Numbered from the stretch's first letter, positions 17,284-29,256 are shown. The stretch is DNA of 64,000 nt from Bacillus sp. 03113 (GCF_006546985.1 NZ_VATK01000017.1:1-64000), one strand, 5' to 3'. Numbers and translations: made by a program. The notes: generated from the letters alone by a model not told the origin.

Positions 17284-18390
17284 ATGAATATATTTCAAAC
17301 AGTGGAAGCAAAGGCAAATGTTCTGCCAGAACGATATATAAATATGTCAACAAAGGAACTAGAAGAAAGGGTTATTGCTATTAAGAAAAAGCTTGGCAGT
17401 CGGTTATTTATTCCAGGGCACCATTATCAAAAGGATGAAGTCATTAAATTTGCAGATGCAACAGGAGATTCATTGGTATTAGCTCAACTATCCGCTCAAA
17501 ATAAGGAAGCTGAGTATATTGTTTTTTGTGGTGTTCATTTTATGGCAGAAACGGCAGATGTCTTAACAACAAGGGAACAAAAAGTATTTTTACCGGATAT
17601 GCGGGCAGGCTGTTCAATGGCAGATATGGCAGATATTTATCAAACAGAACGAGCTTGGTCTGAGCTTCAACAACTCTTTGGAGATACCATTCTTCCGTTA
17701 ACTTATGTGAATTCAACCGCTGCGATTAAATCTTTTGTAGGAAGTCATGGAGGTGCGACAGTCACTTCATCTAATGCTGAAAAACTGGTTTCTTGGGCAT
17801 TGACTGAAAAACAAAGACTGTTATTTTTACCTGACCAGCATCTTGGCAGAAATACGGCATATAAATTAGGCATTGATTTAAAAGAAATGGCTGTTTGGAA
17901 CCCAATAACAAATGAGTTGGAATTTGAAGGGGCTATAGAAAAAGTGAAGGTAATCCTTTGGAAGGGGCATTGCTCGGTTCATGAAAATTTCACAGTAAAA
18001 AATGTGTTGGATGTTCGCGAACAGTATCCAGAAATGAAAGTTCTAGTACATCCTGAATGCAGACGTGAGGTTGTCGAACTGTCTGATTTTGCTGGTTCAA
18101 CAAACTATATTATTGATATGATTGAAAAAGCCGAAGAAGGTTCCTCTTGGGCAATAGGAACTGAAATGAATCTTGTTAAAAGACTGATACAAAACCATCC
18201 TAATAAGCGAATTATTTCCTTAAATCCACATATGTGTCCATGCTTAACCATGAACAGAATTGATCTTCCACATTTAGTATGGTGTCTAGAGGCGATTGAG
18301 AATGGAGAGGAACATAACCAAATTATAGTAGAAGATGAAGTAGCAAAAAATGCAAAATTAGCATTAGATCGAATGTTAATTCAATCGTAA
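17284..18390 (+). CDS. nadA: Quinolinate synthase NadA
   Basis: NadA is a [4Fe-4S] enzyme that condenses iminoaspartate with dihydroxyacetone phosphate to quinolinate. The 368-aa product is the longer Bacillus-type NadA. Likely cluster cysteines lie in [21 protein letters not shown] and HMCPCLTMN. Substrate-binding segments GHHYQKDEV and [11 protein letters not shown] are visible. AGGGGAGAAG precedes the ATG. It closes the nadBCA operon, ended by the terminator at 18452-18504. NifS upstream is the presumed sulfur donor. Confidence 0.96.
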   Translation: MNIFQTVEAKANVLPERYINMSTKELEERVIAIKKKLGSRLFIPGHHYQKDEVIKFADATGDSLVLAQLSAQNKEAEYIVFCGVHFMAETADVLTTREQKVFLPDMRAGCSMADMADIYQTERAWSELQQLFGDTILPLTYVNSTAAIKSFVGSHGGATVTSSNAEKLVSWALTEKQRLLFLPDQHLGRNTAYKLGIDLKEMAVWNPITNELEFEGAIEKVKVILWKGHCSVHENFTVKNVLDVREQYPEMKVLVHPECRREVVELSDFAGSTNYIIDMIEKAEEGSSWAIGTEMNLVKRLIQNHPNKRIISLNPHMCPCLTMNRIDLPHLVWCLEAIENGEEHNQIIVEDEVAKNAKLALDRMLIQS

Positions 18391-18451
18391 TAATGGTTTA
18401 TCCCGCATTAACGAGCAGTAAGACCCCCACTGATGGAAGTTACGCCTTATA

Positions 18452-18504
18452 AAAGAGGATAACCTAACACAAGTGATATTCACTTATTTTAGGTTATCCT
18501 CTTT
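18452..18504 (+). terminator. Terminator after nadA
   Basis: AAAGAGGATAACCTAA (18452-18467) pairs with TTAGGTTATCCTCTTT (18489-18504). An inner AAGTG/CACTT pair extends the stem. The T-rich 3' arm supports termination. Confidence 0.85.
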
Positions 18505-18643
18505 ATCTATGGAAGAAGAATCTATAGCTAATATATTCAAAACATACTTTTATGAAAATTAGCATAACTTTTAATATAGATTGTTAGCAATTTGCCCATT
18601 CCGTCATACAATGTATGGACTTATGCATAGGAGGGAAATCAGA

Positions 18644-20722
18644 GTGAAAATCCATATCGTACAGAAAGGGGACACTCTTTGGAAAATCGCCAAAAAGTAT
18701 GGCGTGAATTTTGAAGAATTAAAAAAATTAAATTCACAGCTCAGCAACCCAGATATGATTATGCCCGGAATGAAAATAAAAGTTCCTACTTCAGGGGGAT
18801 CGGTAATAAAAGAGGCTCCAAAGCCAGCATCCGAAGCGAAAATCAGCCTCGGTTCAAAAAAAGAAACCCAAAAGCTGGAGCAACCATTCGTAAAAGAAAA
18901 GCCAAAGACATTACCAATAACTGAAAAAGCTGAATTATCTAAAAAAGAACAAGTAAAAGTGACACCACAAAAGGCAGCGCCACAAAAGGCAGCACCACAA
19001 AAGGCAGCACCACAACAAGCAGCACCACAGAAAGCAGCACCACAACAAGCAGCACCACAGAAAGCAGCACCACAACAAACAGCACCACAGAAAGCAGCAC
19101 CACAACAAGCGGCGCCACAGAAAGCAGCACCACAACAAGCAGCACCACAGAAAGCGGCGCCACAAAAGGCAGCACCGCAAAAACAAGCACCTCAAAAAGC
19201 GTTAGCTCAAGCTGAAGAAAAGAAGCCATTACCAAAACCGATTCCAAAAATGCCGCATCCAATGATACCAGAATCAGAAGTGCAAAATAATTATATAATG
19301 AACTTGGCTAATTTATCTGTACAGGAGCCGCCAATTCCTGGAGCACAGCTTCCGCAAAAACCAGCTAATCTTTTTCCTGAAGCTAAACCATTAAAAGAGG
19401 AAATTAAGATGGAGGATCAATCGCCCATCGAAATTCCTTTACAACAAGGAGGTTATGATCAGCCGATGTATTCTAATCCAGGTTATCCGACATACCCGTT
19501 TATGTATCAACACCATCCATATGGCTATTTCCCACAGGAACAAGCACCTTTATCACCAGTGCAGGGAGCTTCTGTACCAATGGGACAATATCCCCCATAT
19601 CCTGGAGGAATGCCTGGTGTAGAAAACCCAAGTGCCAGTAATTTATATGACGATGAGTCTTCTTCCGCTCCTTATGGTCCAAACTTGCCATTAATGTCAC
19701 AGCAACAAGCCCCATTAGCGGCAGAAGAATCAGCACAATTGCCTCAAATGCCACAAATGGCACAATTACCGCAAATGGCAATGCCACAAATGGAACAGCT
19801 GCCACAAATGGCACAATTACCGCAAATGGCACAATTACCGCAAATGGCAATGCCACAAATGGAACAGCTGCCACAAATGGCACAATTACCGCAAATGGCA
19901 CAAATGCCACAAATGGAACAGCTGCCATACATGGCACAATTACCGCAAATGGCACAAATGCCGGAAATGGAACAGCTGCCATACATGGCACAATTACCGC
20001 AAATGGCACAAATGCCACAAATGGAACAGCTGCCACACATGGTACAATTACCGCAAATGGCACAAATGCCGGAAATGGAACAGCTGCCATACATGGCACA
20101 ATTACCGCAAATGGCACAAATGCCACAAATGGAACAGCTGCCACACATGGCTCAACTACCGCATGCATATCCAGCATATTCACCTACTATGCCTGTCCCA
20201 TATCCACCATATCCACCAGTTCATCACGGCATTCCTTTTCCAGGCTATGGTCATCCGATTCCATCACCATATGGACAAATGCCCTATAATTTTCCGCCAT
20301 CTGGACAGATGCCACAAGTAGCAGGTGTTATGGATGATGCCCAAAAGCCTTTAGCACCATTACACAGTCAAATGCCATCATCGATACAACCATTGGAAGA
20401 CGATTGTGGATGTGGAGGACCAAAATTCCCTTCATATGGGCAATATCCTAAAAGTCAGGCACCACTTCCAGCAACTCAAGGCTATATGGGAAGCGGCAAT
20501 GAGCCAAATTCTCCTCCTCCTTATGCAGGAATGTATAGAGCGGAACCAAATCCTGAAGTGTTTGGACCAGGAGGGAATGCACCTATATATAGCGCGCCGT
20601 ATACACAGCAATCGCAATTTGCACAACCTCCTTATATGAGTCCATATGGTTACGGAATAGTTCCTAATGCACCTTTTGGAGCACCTAACTTTGAGGATGA
20701 GAGCAGTGCATATGATGATTAA
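18644..20722 (+). CDS. safA: Spore coat assembly protein SafA (LysM, repeat-rich)
   Basis: SafA organises the inner spore coat at the cortex-coat interface. From GTG 18644, after AGGAGGGAAA, the protein has about 692 aa against 387 in B. subtilis. An N-terminal LysM domain (KIHIVQKGDTLWKIAKKYG to PGMKIKVPTSG, about residues 1-50) should bind peptidoglycan. Two low-complexity blocks follow: 16 PQKAA/PQQAA-type units (about residues 108-187) and a Met/Gln/Pro-rich block with five 18-residue units (about 420-509). The C-terminal part is Pro/Tyr/Gly-rich and contains DDCGCGGP. CATACAAT at 18604-18611 could be a sigma-E -10. The hairpin at 20728-20759 ends transcription. Confidence 0.92.
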   Translation: MKIHIVQKGDTLWKIAKKYGVNFEELKKLNSQLSNPDMIMPGMKIKVPTSGGSVIKEAPKPASEAKISLGSKKETQKLEQPFVKEKPKTLPITEKAELSKKEQVKVTPQKAAPQKAAPQKAAPQQAAPQKAAPQQAAPQKAAPQQTAPQKAAPQQAAPQKAAPQQAAPQKAAPQKAAPQKQAPQKALAQAEEKKPLPKPIPKMPHPMIPESEVQNNYIMNLANLSVQEPPIPGAQLPQKPANLFPEAKPLKEEIKMEDQSPIEIPLQQGGYDQPMYSNPGYPTYPFMYQHHPYGYFPQEQAPLSPVQGASVPMGQYPPYPGGMPGVENPSASNLYDDESSSAPYGPNLPLMSQQQAPLAAEESAQLPQMPQMAQLPQMAMPQMEQLPQMAQLPQMAQLPQMAMPQMEQLPQMAQLPQMAQMPQMEQLPYMAQLPQMAQMPEMEQLPYMAQLPQMAQMPQMEQLPHMVQLPQMAQMPEMEQLPYMAQLPQMAQMPQMEQLPHMAQLPHAYPAYSPTMPVPYPPYPPVHHGIPFPGYGHPIPSPYGQMPYNFPPSGQMPQVAGVMDDAQKPLAPLHSQMPSSIQPLEDDCGCGGPKFPSYGQYPKSQAPLPATQGYMGSGNEPNSPPPYAGMYRAEPNPEVFGPGGNAPIYSAPYTQQSQFAQPPYMSPYGYGIVPNAPFGAPNFEDESSAYDD
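18965..19204 (+). repeat. 15-bp tandem repeat in safA (PQKAA/PQQAA)
   Basis: Sixteen consecutive 15-nt units of the form CCACAAAAGGCAGCA or CCACAACAAGCAGCA encode alternating PQKAA and PQQAA pentapeptides. The last units diverge (PQKQA, PQKAL). Nearly identical units indicate recent expansion by slippage or recombination and suggest length polymorphism. Confidence 0.95.
19740..20170 (+). repeat. 54-bp tandem repeats in safA (Met/Gln/Pro-rich)
   Basis: Five 54-nt units (19901-20170) encode 18-residue repeats built on QMPxMEQLPxMAQLPQMA. Units 1, 3 and 5 carry MPQ and units 2 and 4 carry MPE, hinting at a 108-nt higher-order duplication. Shorter related variants with AMPQMEQLPQMAQLPQ occupy 19740-19900. 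All changes keep the frame. Confidence 0.93.
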
Positions 20723-21713
20723 TGATAAAAGAGACGATTTATTTTCAAATCGTCTCTTTCATTTTCTAAAAAAGAACATTCCTTTTCATTTAGAATCAAT
20801 AAAGCTTATTCGAAAAAATGTTTTTTTTATCGAATCTAATAATAAACCATTTATTGTAAAAAAGTTTCGAACGCATAGTAGATTAAGCCTACAAAAAGCT
20901 TTTACGGCATCCTTGAAACGAAATGGCTTCCATCAAACATATCAGTTTTATATGTTTGATGAGGAATCTCCTCTTTATTTTGAGGGAAATTATTATGGAT
21001 GTATTGAATATATTCAACCATCCTCAGCTCCCTTTTCCTACAAAAGCTGGGAGGATTGTAATGATGGTTTACAGTTGTTAAAAAAATATCATCTTACATC
21101 AGCAAAACTAATTAATCGTTATCAAAATAATCTTTCTTCCCATCAGCTATTAGAAAAATGGTATGAAAGAACGATGTTGTTTATAAATAATATTCCTATT
21201 ATACAACAGTTCCTTCCTAGAAATGTGATCCAAGAATTAATGAAATGGGCCCGATGGTCATTAAATGGACTAAAAGGGGACATTAACTATTTTCAAATGA
21301 GTAATCAAGTGATATTACATGGAGATGTCGCTCATCATAATTTTCTAAGATCTAAAAATAAAGACCTTTTCTTAATTGATTTTGACTTAATTAATATAGG
21401 ACCTGAATGTGTTGATTATCTTCAATATGCAAACAGAATTTTACCTTTCCTTAATTGGTCCTTTGAAAAGCTAACAGAGCTAAAAATTATCGAACCATTT
21501 TTACATCAAAAAAGCTTTCTTTATGGATTAGGATATCCAGCTGATTTATTAAGAGAATGGAATCGAATAATTCGAGAGAACAATTTGAAAGATACAACAA
21601 TATTTCAGCTTCTTTTAGAGTTTACTTTAAATCAGTTTGAAAAAAGAAAATTGTTTTTTCAGCAAATAAAACAGATGAATCAAAACGATGAATGGACAAA
21701 TCTACCTGAATGA
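20712..21713 (+). CDS. CotS-like spore coat kinase / phosphotransferase family protein
   Basis: The 333-aa protein belongs to the aminoglycoside-phosphotransferase-like kinase fold that includes spore coat proteins CotS, CotI and YsxE. A short N-lobe carries the possible ATP-contact lysine (KPFIVKKF). The catalytic motif HGDVAHHN and the metal-binding aspartate in LFLIDFDL are intact, so activity is possible. The start is uncertain: ATG 20712 or 20715, inside the end of safA, with GAGGATGAG upstream. The safA terminator hairpin (20728-20759) falls within its first codons. Position behind safA supports a coat role; substrate unknown. Confidence 0.8.
   Translation: MMINDKRDDLFSNRLFHFLKKNIPFHLESIKLIRKNVFFIESNNKPFIVKKFRTHSRLSLQKAFTASLKRNGFHQTYQFYMFDEESPLYFEGNYYGCIEYIQPSSAPFSYKSWEDCNDGLQLLKKYHLTSAKLINRYQNNLSSHQLLEKWYERTMLFINNIPIIQQFLPRNVIQELMKWARWSLNGLKGDINYFQMSNQVILHGDVAHHNFLRSKNKDLFLIDFDLINIGPECVDYLQYANRILPFLNWSFEKLTELKIIEPFLHQKSFLYGLGYPADLLREWNRIIRENNLKDTTIFQLLLEFTLNQFEKRKLFFQQIKQMNQNDEWTNLPE
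20728..20759 (+). terminator. Terminator-like hairpin at the end of safA, inside the next gene
   Basis: AAAGAGACGATTT (20728-20740), loop ATTTTC, and AAATCGTCTCTTT (20747-20759) form a perfect 13-bp stem followed by CATTTTCT. It starts 6 nt after the safA stop and also encodes residues 6-16 of the downstream kinase. Confidence 0.8.
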
Positions 21714-21811
21714 ATCGAACCTGATCCTGACAAGCTAAATGTAAAGGGACCTATGGCTTTGTTTTTTTTCTAGGTCACTTTCTTGTTTCATTAGCGAAGG
21801 GGGAGTTCGGA

Positions 21812-22381
21812 TTGAATTTTAAGAAGATGACACTCTTGCCGCTTTCTGCTTTGGCTGTAATTGGCATAGCGGGATGTGGGGCTAATAAAGATGCTGCTAT
21901 TCAGGATCGTTATACAGATATGACTCAGCCAATTGGGTATTATTCCAATGAAAAGCATGATAATAATCGTGGAAATGTAACGATTTTAGATCAACGAGAT
22001 AATGATGGCCCCGTAACTGAAATCATGGACCATACCTTTGGTGATGAAGGTAGAACAAATAATATCCGCGGGTATGACTTAAATGCAAGAAATGGGATTT
22101 CAAATGAACCGTTTAGAATCGATAATCGACCACTTCCAGATGGAAATAATCGAATTTCAGATGCAAATAAATTAGCTCGGAAAATTGAGGCAGCAACAGA
22201 ATCAGTAGAAAATGTAAAAAATGCTCGCGTTCAGATGAATCGAGACAAAGTGATCATTTATGTTGATTATGTAAATAATGATTTGATAAAGAAAACCGAA
22301 ATGGATATCAATCAAATTGTTATGCCATATGTAGGTAAAAAAGTGGTGAAAATTACAAATGATCAAAGGAATATTCGGTAA
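21812..22381 (+). CDS. YhcN/YlaJ family sporulation lipoprotein
   Basis: The 189-aa protein has a lipoprotein signal peptide with lipobox GIAGC (acylated Cys at residue 22). A variable Asn/Asp-rich linker follows, then a C-terminal YhcN/YlaJ domain (KLARKIEAATESVENVKNAR and VDYVNNDL). Such lipoproteins localise to spore membranes or cortex. The position near safA matches that of B. subtilis CoxA (YrbB), but I cannot confirm orthology. The start is TTG 21812 after GGGGGAG. Confidence 0.85.
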   Translation: MNFKKMTLLPLSALAVIGIAGCGANKDAAIQDRYTDMTQPIGYYSNEKHDNNRGNVTILDQRDNDGPVTEIMDHTFGDEGRTNNIRGYDLNARNGISNEPFRIDNRPLPDGNNRISDANKLARKIEAATESVENVKNARVQMNRDKVIIYVDYVNNDLIKKTEMDINQIVMPYVGKKVVKITNDQRNIR

Positions 22382-22429
22382 ATACAGCTTTAAAATAAAT
22401 GTTAAATGAATCTTCTTTAGACATGTAAA

Positions 22430-22464
22430 AAGGCAGACCTTTTACTATATCAAAGGTCTGCTTT
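22430..22464. terminator. Bidirectional terminator between the lipoprotein gene and yebC
   Basis: AAGGCAGACCTTT (22430-22442) pairs with AAAGGTCTGCTTT (22452-22464) with one G-U pair. A- and T-rich flanks serve both convergent genes. Confidence 0.85.
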
Positions 22465-22468
22465 CCGA

Positions 22469-23188
22469 TTATTCGCCTAAATCAACATTGTGGTATACTT
22501 GCTGAACATCTTCTAAATCCTCTAGTACATCAATCATTTTTTCAAATTGTGCTTGTGCATCTGGTGTTAGAGTTATGTCATTTTGCGCAAGCATAGTGAG
22601 TTCTGCTACTGTAAACTCAGTAACTCCAGCATTTTTAAATGCTTCTTGTACGGCATGGAATTGATCAGGTTCTGCATAAACGATCACTGCTTCATCTTCT
22701 TCTAAAATATCGCGTACATCAATATCGGCTTCCATTAAAATTTCGAGTGCTTCATCTCCAGATTTACCCTCAAGTCCGATAACAGCTGTTGCATCAAACA
22801 TATATGCTACTGATCCGCTTACTCCCATATTGCCACCGTTTTTACCAAAGGCAGCACGTACTTCTGAAGCTGTGCGGTTTACGTTATTGGTCAATGCATC
22901 TACGATGACCATAGAACCATTTGGTCCGAAGCCCTCATAACGAAGCTCGTCAAAGTTTTCTTCCGAGCCACCCTTTGCTTTTTCAATCGCTCGGTCAATA
23001 ATTGTTTTCGGTACACTGTATGTTTTTGCTCGTTCGAGTACGACTCTTAAAGCCTGATTTGATTCTGGATTTGGTTCACCTTGCTTGGCTGCAACATAAA
23101 TTTCGCGTCCAAACTTTGCATAGATGCGACTTGTATTTGCATCTTTTGAAGCTTTCTTTTCTTTAATATTGTTCCACTTACGACCCAT
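22469..23188 (-). CDS. yebC: YebC/PmpR (TACO1) family protein
   Basis: The 239-aa product begins [20 protein letters not shown] and contains [35 protein letters not shown] and a C-terminal [11 protein letters not shown], all typical of YebC/YrbC. The family was annotated as a transcription regulator; more recent work on relatives points to a role in translation of difficult sequences such as polyproline. It is transcribed convergently with the lipoprotein gene and ends at the shared terminator. Confidence 0.95.
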   Translation of the reverse strand: MGRKWNNIKEKKASKDANTSRIYAKFGREIYVAAKQGEPNPESNQALRVVLERAKTYSVPKTIIDRAIEKAKGGSEENFDELRYEGFGPNGSMVIVDALTNNVNRTASEVRAAFGKNGGNMGVSGSVAYMFDATAVIGLEGKSGDEALEILMEADIDVRDILEEDEAVIVYAEPDQFHAVQEAFKNAGVTEFTVAELTMLAQNDITLTPDAQAQFEKMIDVLEDLEDVQQVYHNVDLGE

Positions 23189-23464
23189 TCAAAAACACTC
23201 TCTTTCTATTATCTATCTATTAAAAATAATAATGATAAAATAAACTGCTTTCTATTATACATCAATTACATAATCTGTTTCGAGTTTAATCATGAAAAAA
23301 GATAGACAGTTTTAATCTAATAAATGTGGATAAACCATATAAAAAATGGAAAAGCTTAAAAAGAAGGGAGAATGATTTCAATTAATCATCCTAGAGCAGA
23401 AATCTGTTTTCTATGAAAATGTATAGGAGTAAAGCCTGTTAATACGAGATAAGAGGTGGTCATC

Positions 23465-24010
23465 ATGAGAATGATAAGGGTGTTTTCCTATTTTGTCGTT
23501 ACAATGGCTATCTGTTTGTTACTGCCAATGTGGTATCCTGAGAGTGGAATAATGAAATTACATACCGTTTATGCCAATGCCCAAATAGTAAATACAGTGA
23601 AAAGCCATTCATTTAAGGTCATTCTAGAAAGAAAGTATTTAGATGGAGAAATCAGCCAAGAAGTGGTAAAGGAAGCTTTTCTATCCAATGAAGTGATTTT
23701 TACCAAGTATAAGGACTGGAAAGTTATCGATTCTCACTCAGATCACATTGTTTTTCGTAAACAAATCGATGACATTTCACCTCTTCTTAAAGCAAATGGA
23801 TATTTCGGAATAACTGATGAAGGTATTTTGACGATCTATAATGGTAAGCCAAACCACTTTAATATCATCCAATCTTTTTTTCAAATTGATATAAAAAAAC
23901 TTGAAAGTCATAAACAGCTTGAATTAAAGCATGGGATTCCAATTAAAACAAGATCTAACTACCTTGACGTAATGAAATCCCTCAAGCCCTATTCCAAAAA
24001 AGAATCCTAG
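23465..24010 (+). CDS. bofC: Forespore regulator BofC (bypass of forespore C)
   Basis: BofC is secreted from the forespore into the intermembrane space and restrains SpoIVB, delaying SpoIVFB activation. The product of about 181 aa has an N-terminal signal or membrane segment (VFSYFVVTMAICLLLPMW), then the BofC domains (KVILERKYLDGEISQEVV, LKANGYFGITDEGILTIYNG). I place the start at ATG 23465, behind AGAGGTGG. A terminator follows at 24019. It acts in the same checkpoint as spoIVFA/spoIVFB in this window. Confidence 0.88.
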   Translation: MRMIRVFSYFVVTMAICLLLPMWYPESGIMKLHTVYANAQIVNTVKSHSFKVILERKYLDGEISQEVVKEAFLSNEVIFTKYKDWKVIDSHSDHIVFRKQIDDISPLLKANGYFGITDEGILTIYNGKPNHFNIIQSFFQIDIKKLESHKQLELKHGIPIKTRSNYLDVMKSLKPYSKKES

Positions 24011-24018
24011 TTGCAGAT

Positions 24019-24054
24019 ACAGAAGGTGATCCGAGGCATCTTCTGTTTCTTTTT
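24019..24054 (+). terminator. Terminator after bofC
   Basis: ACAGAAGGTG (24019-24028) pairs with CATCTTCTGT (24037-24046) with one G-U pair, followed by a T-rich tail. Confidence 0.82.
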
Positions 24055-24158
24055 GCTATTTAAATAATATCTAATCGTTCTTCTAAAAGATTTTTACTTC
24101 GTCCTAATGCCTTTTGTATGTTACAATGTTGTACAGCAAATTAGAGGAGCGAAGGATT

Positions 24159-24773
24159 GTGTTTGAATTTATCAAAGGGAAGCTGGATTACGTTTGCCCT
24201 GAATATATTGTGTTGGAGAATGCCGGGATTGGCTATCAGATCGCAACGCCAAATCCATTTGCTTATTCTCAGCAGCTGAAACAAGAGATTCAAATTTTTA
24301 TTTATTACTATGTTCGAGAGGATTTAGTAGCTTTATATGGCTTTCATTCAAGAGAAGAGAAAAATCTTTTTACAAGGCTATTAAATGTGTCAGGCATTGG
24401 CCCAAAAGGTGCACTTGCCATTTTAGCTTCAGGAGAGCCGAGACCATTAATAGAAGCAATTGAAAATGAGGACGAAGCATTTTTGGTAAAATTCCCTGGA
24501 GTTGGGAAAAAAACCGCACGACAAATGATTTTAGACTTGAAGGGGAAATTATCTGCGATCGTCCCAGATTATTTTCCTGATTTATTCTCAGATCAAGAAA
24601 TGGCTGTAGCTGATCATCAATTTTCCCTTGAACTAGAGGAAGCCTTTCTTGCTTTAAAGGCGCTTGGTTACTCAGATAAAGAAATAAAACGAATTTCCCC
24701 TGAATTAAAAAAAGAACAGATGACGACGGATCAATATATTAAAACAGCATTGCAAAAACTTTTAAAAATATAA
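24159..24773 (+). CDS. ruvA: Holliday junction DNA helicase subunit RuvA
   Basis: RuvA tetramers bind Holliday junctions and load the RuvB motor. From GTG 24159 the protein has 204 aa and starts [20 protein letters not shown], matching the family; GAGGAG lies upstream. Domain I (OB fold) is followed by helix-hairpin-helix motifs ([36 protein letters not shown]) and a C-terminal RuvB-binding domain ([17 protein letters not shown]). ruvB follows after 44 nt. Confidence 0.96.
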   Translation: MFEFIKGKLDYVCPEYIVLENAGIGYQIATPNPFAYSQQLKQEIQIFIYYYVREDLVALYGFHSREEKNLFTRLLNVSGIGPKGALAILASGEPRPLIEAIENEDEAFLVKFPGVGKKTARQMILDLKGKLSAIVPDYFPDLFSDQEMAVADHQFSLELEEAFLALKALGYSDKEIKRISPELKKEQMTTDQYIKTALQKLLKI

Positions 24774-24817
24774 AGCATATGAAAGCTTGATAAGTATATA
24801 GAAGGCGGGATCATAAG

Positions 24818-25819
24818 ATGGAAGAACGTATTATCTCAGGTGAAGCTGATATTCAGGATATATCGTTTGAACTAAGCTTACGTCCTCAAACATTAAAGCA
24901 ATATATTGGTCAGGATCAAATCAAAGAAAATCTTGAAATCTTTATTGAAGCCGCCAAGTTAAGACAAGAAACATTAGATCATGTTCTTTTATACGGACCT
25001 CCTGGATTAGGGAAAACGACATTAGCCTCTATTATTGCGAATGAAATGGGTGTAAATATCCGGACGACTGCTGGCCCTTCCATCGAAAGGGCTGGGGATT
25101 TAGCTGCGATTCTAACCGCTTTAGAGCCTGGAGATGTATTATTTATTGACGAAATTCACAGACTTCCTAGGGCGATAGAAGAAGTTCTGTATCCTGCAAT
25201 GGAAGATTTTTGCCTTGATATTGTAATAGGAAAAGGCCCGAGTGCTCGATCTGTTAGACTTGATCTTCCTCCCTTTACCCTAGTAGGGGCGACAACAAGA
25301 GCAGGATCATTATCAGCACCATTGCGAGATCGATTTGGAGTATTAAGCCGTTTAGAATATTATAATGAAGAACAATTAAGAAATATTGTGATTCGTACGG
25401 CAGATGTACTTGAAACTGCGATTGATGAGTTGGCTGCTTCTGAAATTGCGAAGCGATCAAGAGGAACCCCTAGAATCGCTAATCGGTTATTAAGAAGAGT
25501 AAGAGACTTTGCACAAGTGAGAGGCAATGGTACAATTCAATATGATAATACGAAGGAAGCCTTAGAGTTATTACAGGTAGATCGTTTAGGATTAGATCAT
25601 ATTGACCATAAATTATTAAAAGGGATTATTGAAAAATTTCGCGGCGGACCAGTTGGTCTGGAGACAATAGCTGCTACGATTGGTGAGGAATCACATACCA
25701 TTGAAGATGTATATGAACCGTTTTTATTACAAATCGGTTTTCTACAGAGAACGCCTCGTGGAAGAGTTGTCACCCATCTTGTCTATGATCATTTCAAAAT
25801 GGAGGCGCCAAATGAATGA
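24818..25819 (+). CDS. ruvB: Holliday junction DNA helicase RuvB
   Basis: RuvB is the AAA+ motor for branch migration. The 333-aa product has Walker [10 protein letters not shown], Walker B IDEIHRL, sensor 1 GATTRAG, the arginine-containing sensor 2 region [20 protein letters not shown] and a C-terminal winged helix ([13 protein letters not shown]). The ATG follows GAAGGCGGG. The stop overlaps the next gene by 4 nt. Confidence 0.98.
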   Translation: MEERIISGEADIQDISFELSLRPQTLKQYIGQDQIKENLEIFIEAAKLRQETLDHVLLYGPPGLGKTTLASIIANEMGVNIRTTAGPSIERAGDLAAILTALEPGDVLFIDEIHRLPRAIEEVLYPAMEDFCLDIVIGKGPSARSVRLDLPPFTLVGATTRAGSLSAPLRDRFGVLSRLEYYNEEQLRNIVIRTADVLETAIDELAASEIAKRSRGTPRIANRLLRRVRDFAQVRGNGTIQYDNTKEALELLQVDRLGLDHIDHKLLKGIIEKFRGGPVGLETIAATIGEESHTIEDVYEPFLLQIGFLQRTPRGRVVTHLVYDHFKMEAPNE

Positions 25820-26022
25820 CGGGCATCGCTAAACTATTTATGACGATAGGCATCATCCTATTTTTCATTGGATTGGTTATGCATTTTATTCCTCTAGGCA
25901 AGCTTCCAGGGGATATCGTGATAAAAAAAGGGAATACAACCTTCTATTTTCCTGTTGTCACTTCTATAATGGTCAGTGTAGTATTATCCATCATTTTTTA
26001 TTTGATAGGAAAATTTCGTTAG
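25816..26022 (+). CDS. DUF2905 family membrane protein (YrzS-like)
   Basis: This 68-aa protein has two predicted membrane helices ([19 protein letters not shown] and [18 protein letters not shown]) separated by the conserved loop [21 protein letters not shown]. The function is unknown. Its ATGA overlap with ruvB shows co-translation. Conservation in this position across Bacillus is recalled, not checked. Confidence 0.85.
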   Translation: MTGIAKLFMTIGIILFFIGLVMHFIPLGKLPGDIVIKKGNTTFYFPVVTSIMVSVVLSIIFYLIGKFR

Positions 26023-26041
26023 TTAGAGGGAAAAAATAGAC

Positions 26042-28257
<2,216 letters not shown>

Positions 28258-28284
28258 ATATCATACTTGAAAGGAGGGGAAAAG

Positions 28285-28569
28285 ATGGGAAATCTAGCAG
28301 GTCTTGCACCAATATTGATTATGTTTGTTTTATTTTATTTCTTGCTTATTCGTCCGCAGCAAAAACGTCAAAAGAACGTTAAGCAAATGCAAAGCGATTT
28401 GAAAAAGGGCGATAAAATTGTAACAATAGGCGGACTTCACGGAATCATTGATTCAGTGGATGAAGGAAAAATTGTTATTAAATGCGGAGATGGAAGCCGA
28501 CTTACATATGATCGAAATGCTGTTCGTGAAGTCGTTGAAGCTTCAAGCGACGCATTAGCAAAATCATAA
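28285..28569 (+). CDS. yajC: Sec translocon accessory subunit YajC
   Basis: The 94-aa protein has one N-terminal membrane helix (LAPILIMFVLFYFLLIRPQQK) and a cytoplasmic domain (LKKGDKIVTIGGLHGIID). YajC associates with SecDF, which is also encoded in this window. The ATG at 28285 follows AAGGAGGGG; the frame is open upstream only because of the ribosome binding region. A terminator follows. Confidence 0.95.
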   Translation: MGNLAGLAPILIMFVLFYFLLIRPQQKRQKNVKQMQSDLKKGDKIVTIGGLHGIIDSVDEGKIVIKCGDGSRLTYDRNAVREVVEASSDALAKS

Positions 28570-28582
28570 TTATTAAAAAGTG

Positions 28583-28622
28583 GGAAAAAGAGGAAGCGGA
28601 TACATGCCGATTCCTCTTTTCC
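28583..28622. terminator. Terminator after yajC
   Basis: GGAAAAAGAGGAA (28583-28595) pairs with TTCCTCTTTTCC (28611-28622) with one bulged A. Flanking A- and T-rich tracts suit both yajC and the convergent membrane gene. Confidence 0.8.
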
Positions 28623-28642
28623 ATTTCTTTTATCGTGTAAAG

Positions 28643-29038
28643 TTATATTGAACGCGATTTTGAAGATGTATTTACTCCTAATATTCCACCCATCATAGCT
28701 GTTAGAAAAAAACAAATATGATAAACCATTTCATCGAAAGAAAATAGTTTTCCAAAACCTAAATAATGAAATAAAAAGATAATAAAGGAATAAACAAAAC
28801 CCGTTAATCCACCTAAAAACCAGCCTTTTTCCTTTCTTCTTTTTCCTGAGATAAAGCCACCTACAAATAAAGTAATAAAGGATACTGTTGTAATCGGGAA
28901 CTTTAGTGCTGCTTCATCAATCGATGTAAATCTTAATAGCAATGAAAAAATAAGGCTGCTAATAAGAGCAACAATAAAAATGGCTATAACACCATAAAGA
29001 ACGGCACTTCCATAGCTTTTAGACTCTTCTATATTCAC
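28643..29038 (-). CDS. TIGR04086 family membrane protein (YrzE-like)
   Basis: The 131-aa protein has four predicted membrane helices, for example VLYGVIAIFIVALISSLIFS and VSFITLFVGGFISG. It matches the family found next to yajC in Bacillus (YrzE). The GKRRKEKGW loop between helices is typical. Function unknown. Confidence 0.8.
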   Translation of the reverse strand: MNIEESKSYGSAVLYGVIAIFIVALISSLIFSLLLRFTSIDEAALKFPITTVSFITLFVGGFISGKRRKEKGWFLGGLTGFVYSFIIFLFHYLGFGKLFSFDEMVYHICFFLTAMMGGILGVNTSSKSRSI

Positions 29039-29256
29039 TCTCTCCCTTCAACTACACATTCTGAAATGAATCAATCCTTCTCTAGTACAGCCTATTCAAA
29101 AGATAAAAAAATAGAACGAGCATGTTCATTTCAATCGTTCAAATCGCCTACTGCTTTTCTAAATGTATTAGAAATCTATATTGAAAATTTTTCTAATTAT
29201 GTTTCTCGGTTTGATGTGAAAAATAATTTTGAATGGAATTTAAGGGGGAGAGAAGA

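Noticed and set aside
18965-20170. CRISPR-like array
   Set aside because: The repeats are contiguous, in frame and without unique spacers; they encode SafA low-complexity domains.
18939-20183. Long antisense open frames across the safA repeats (up to about 227 codons, Cys- or Val/Phe-rich)
   Set aside because: They are mirror frames of codon-periodic repeats without stops; composition follows the sense repeats and no ribosome binding sites or independent promoters are visible.
21743-21781. Hairpin after the CotS-like kinase (AAAGGGACCTA / TAGGTCACTTT)
   Set aside because: One mismatch in the stem, a 17-nt loop and no clean T-run; possible weak terminator but not listed.
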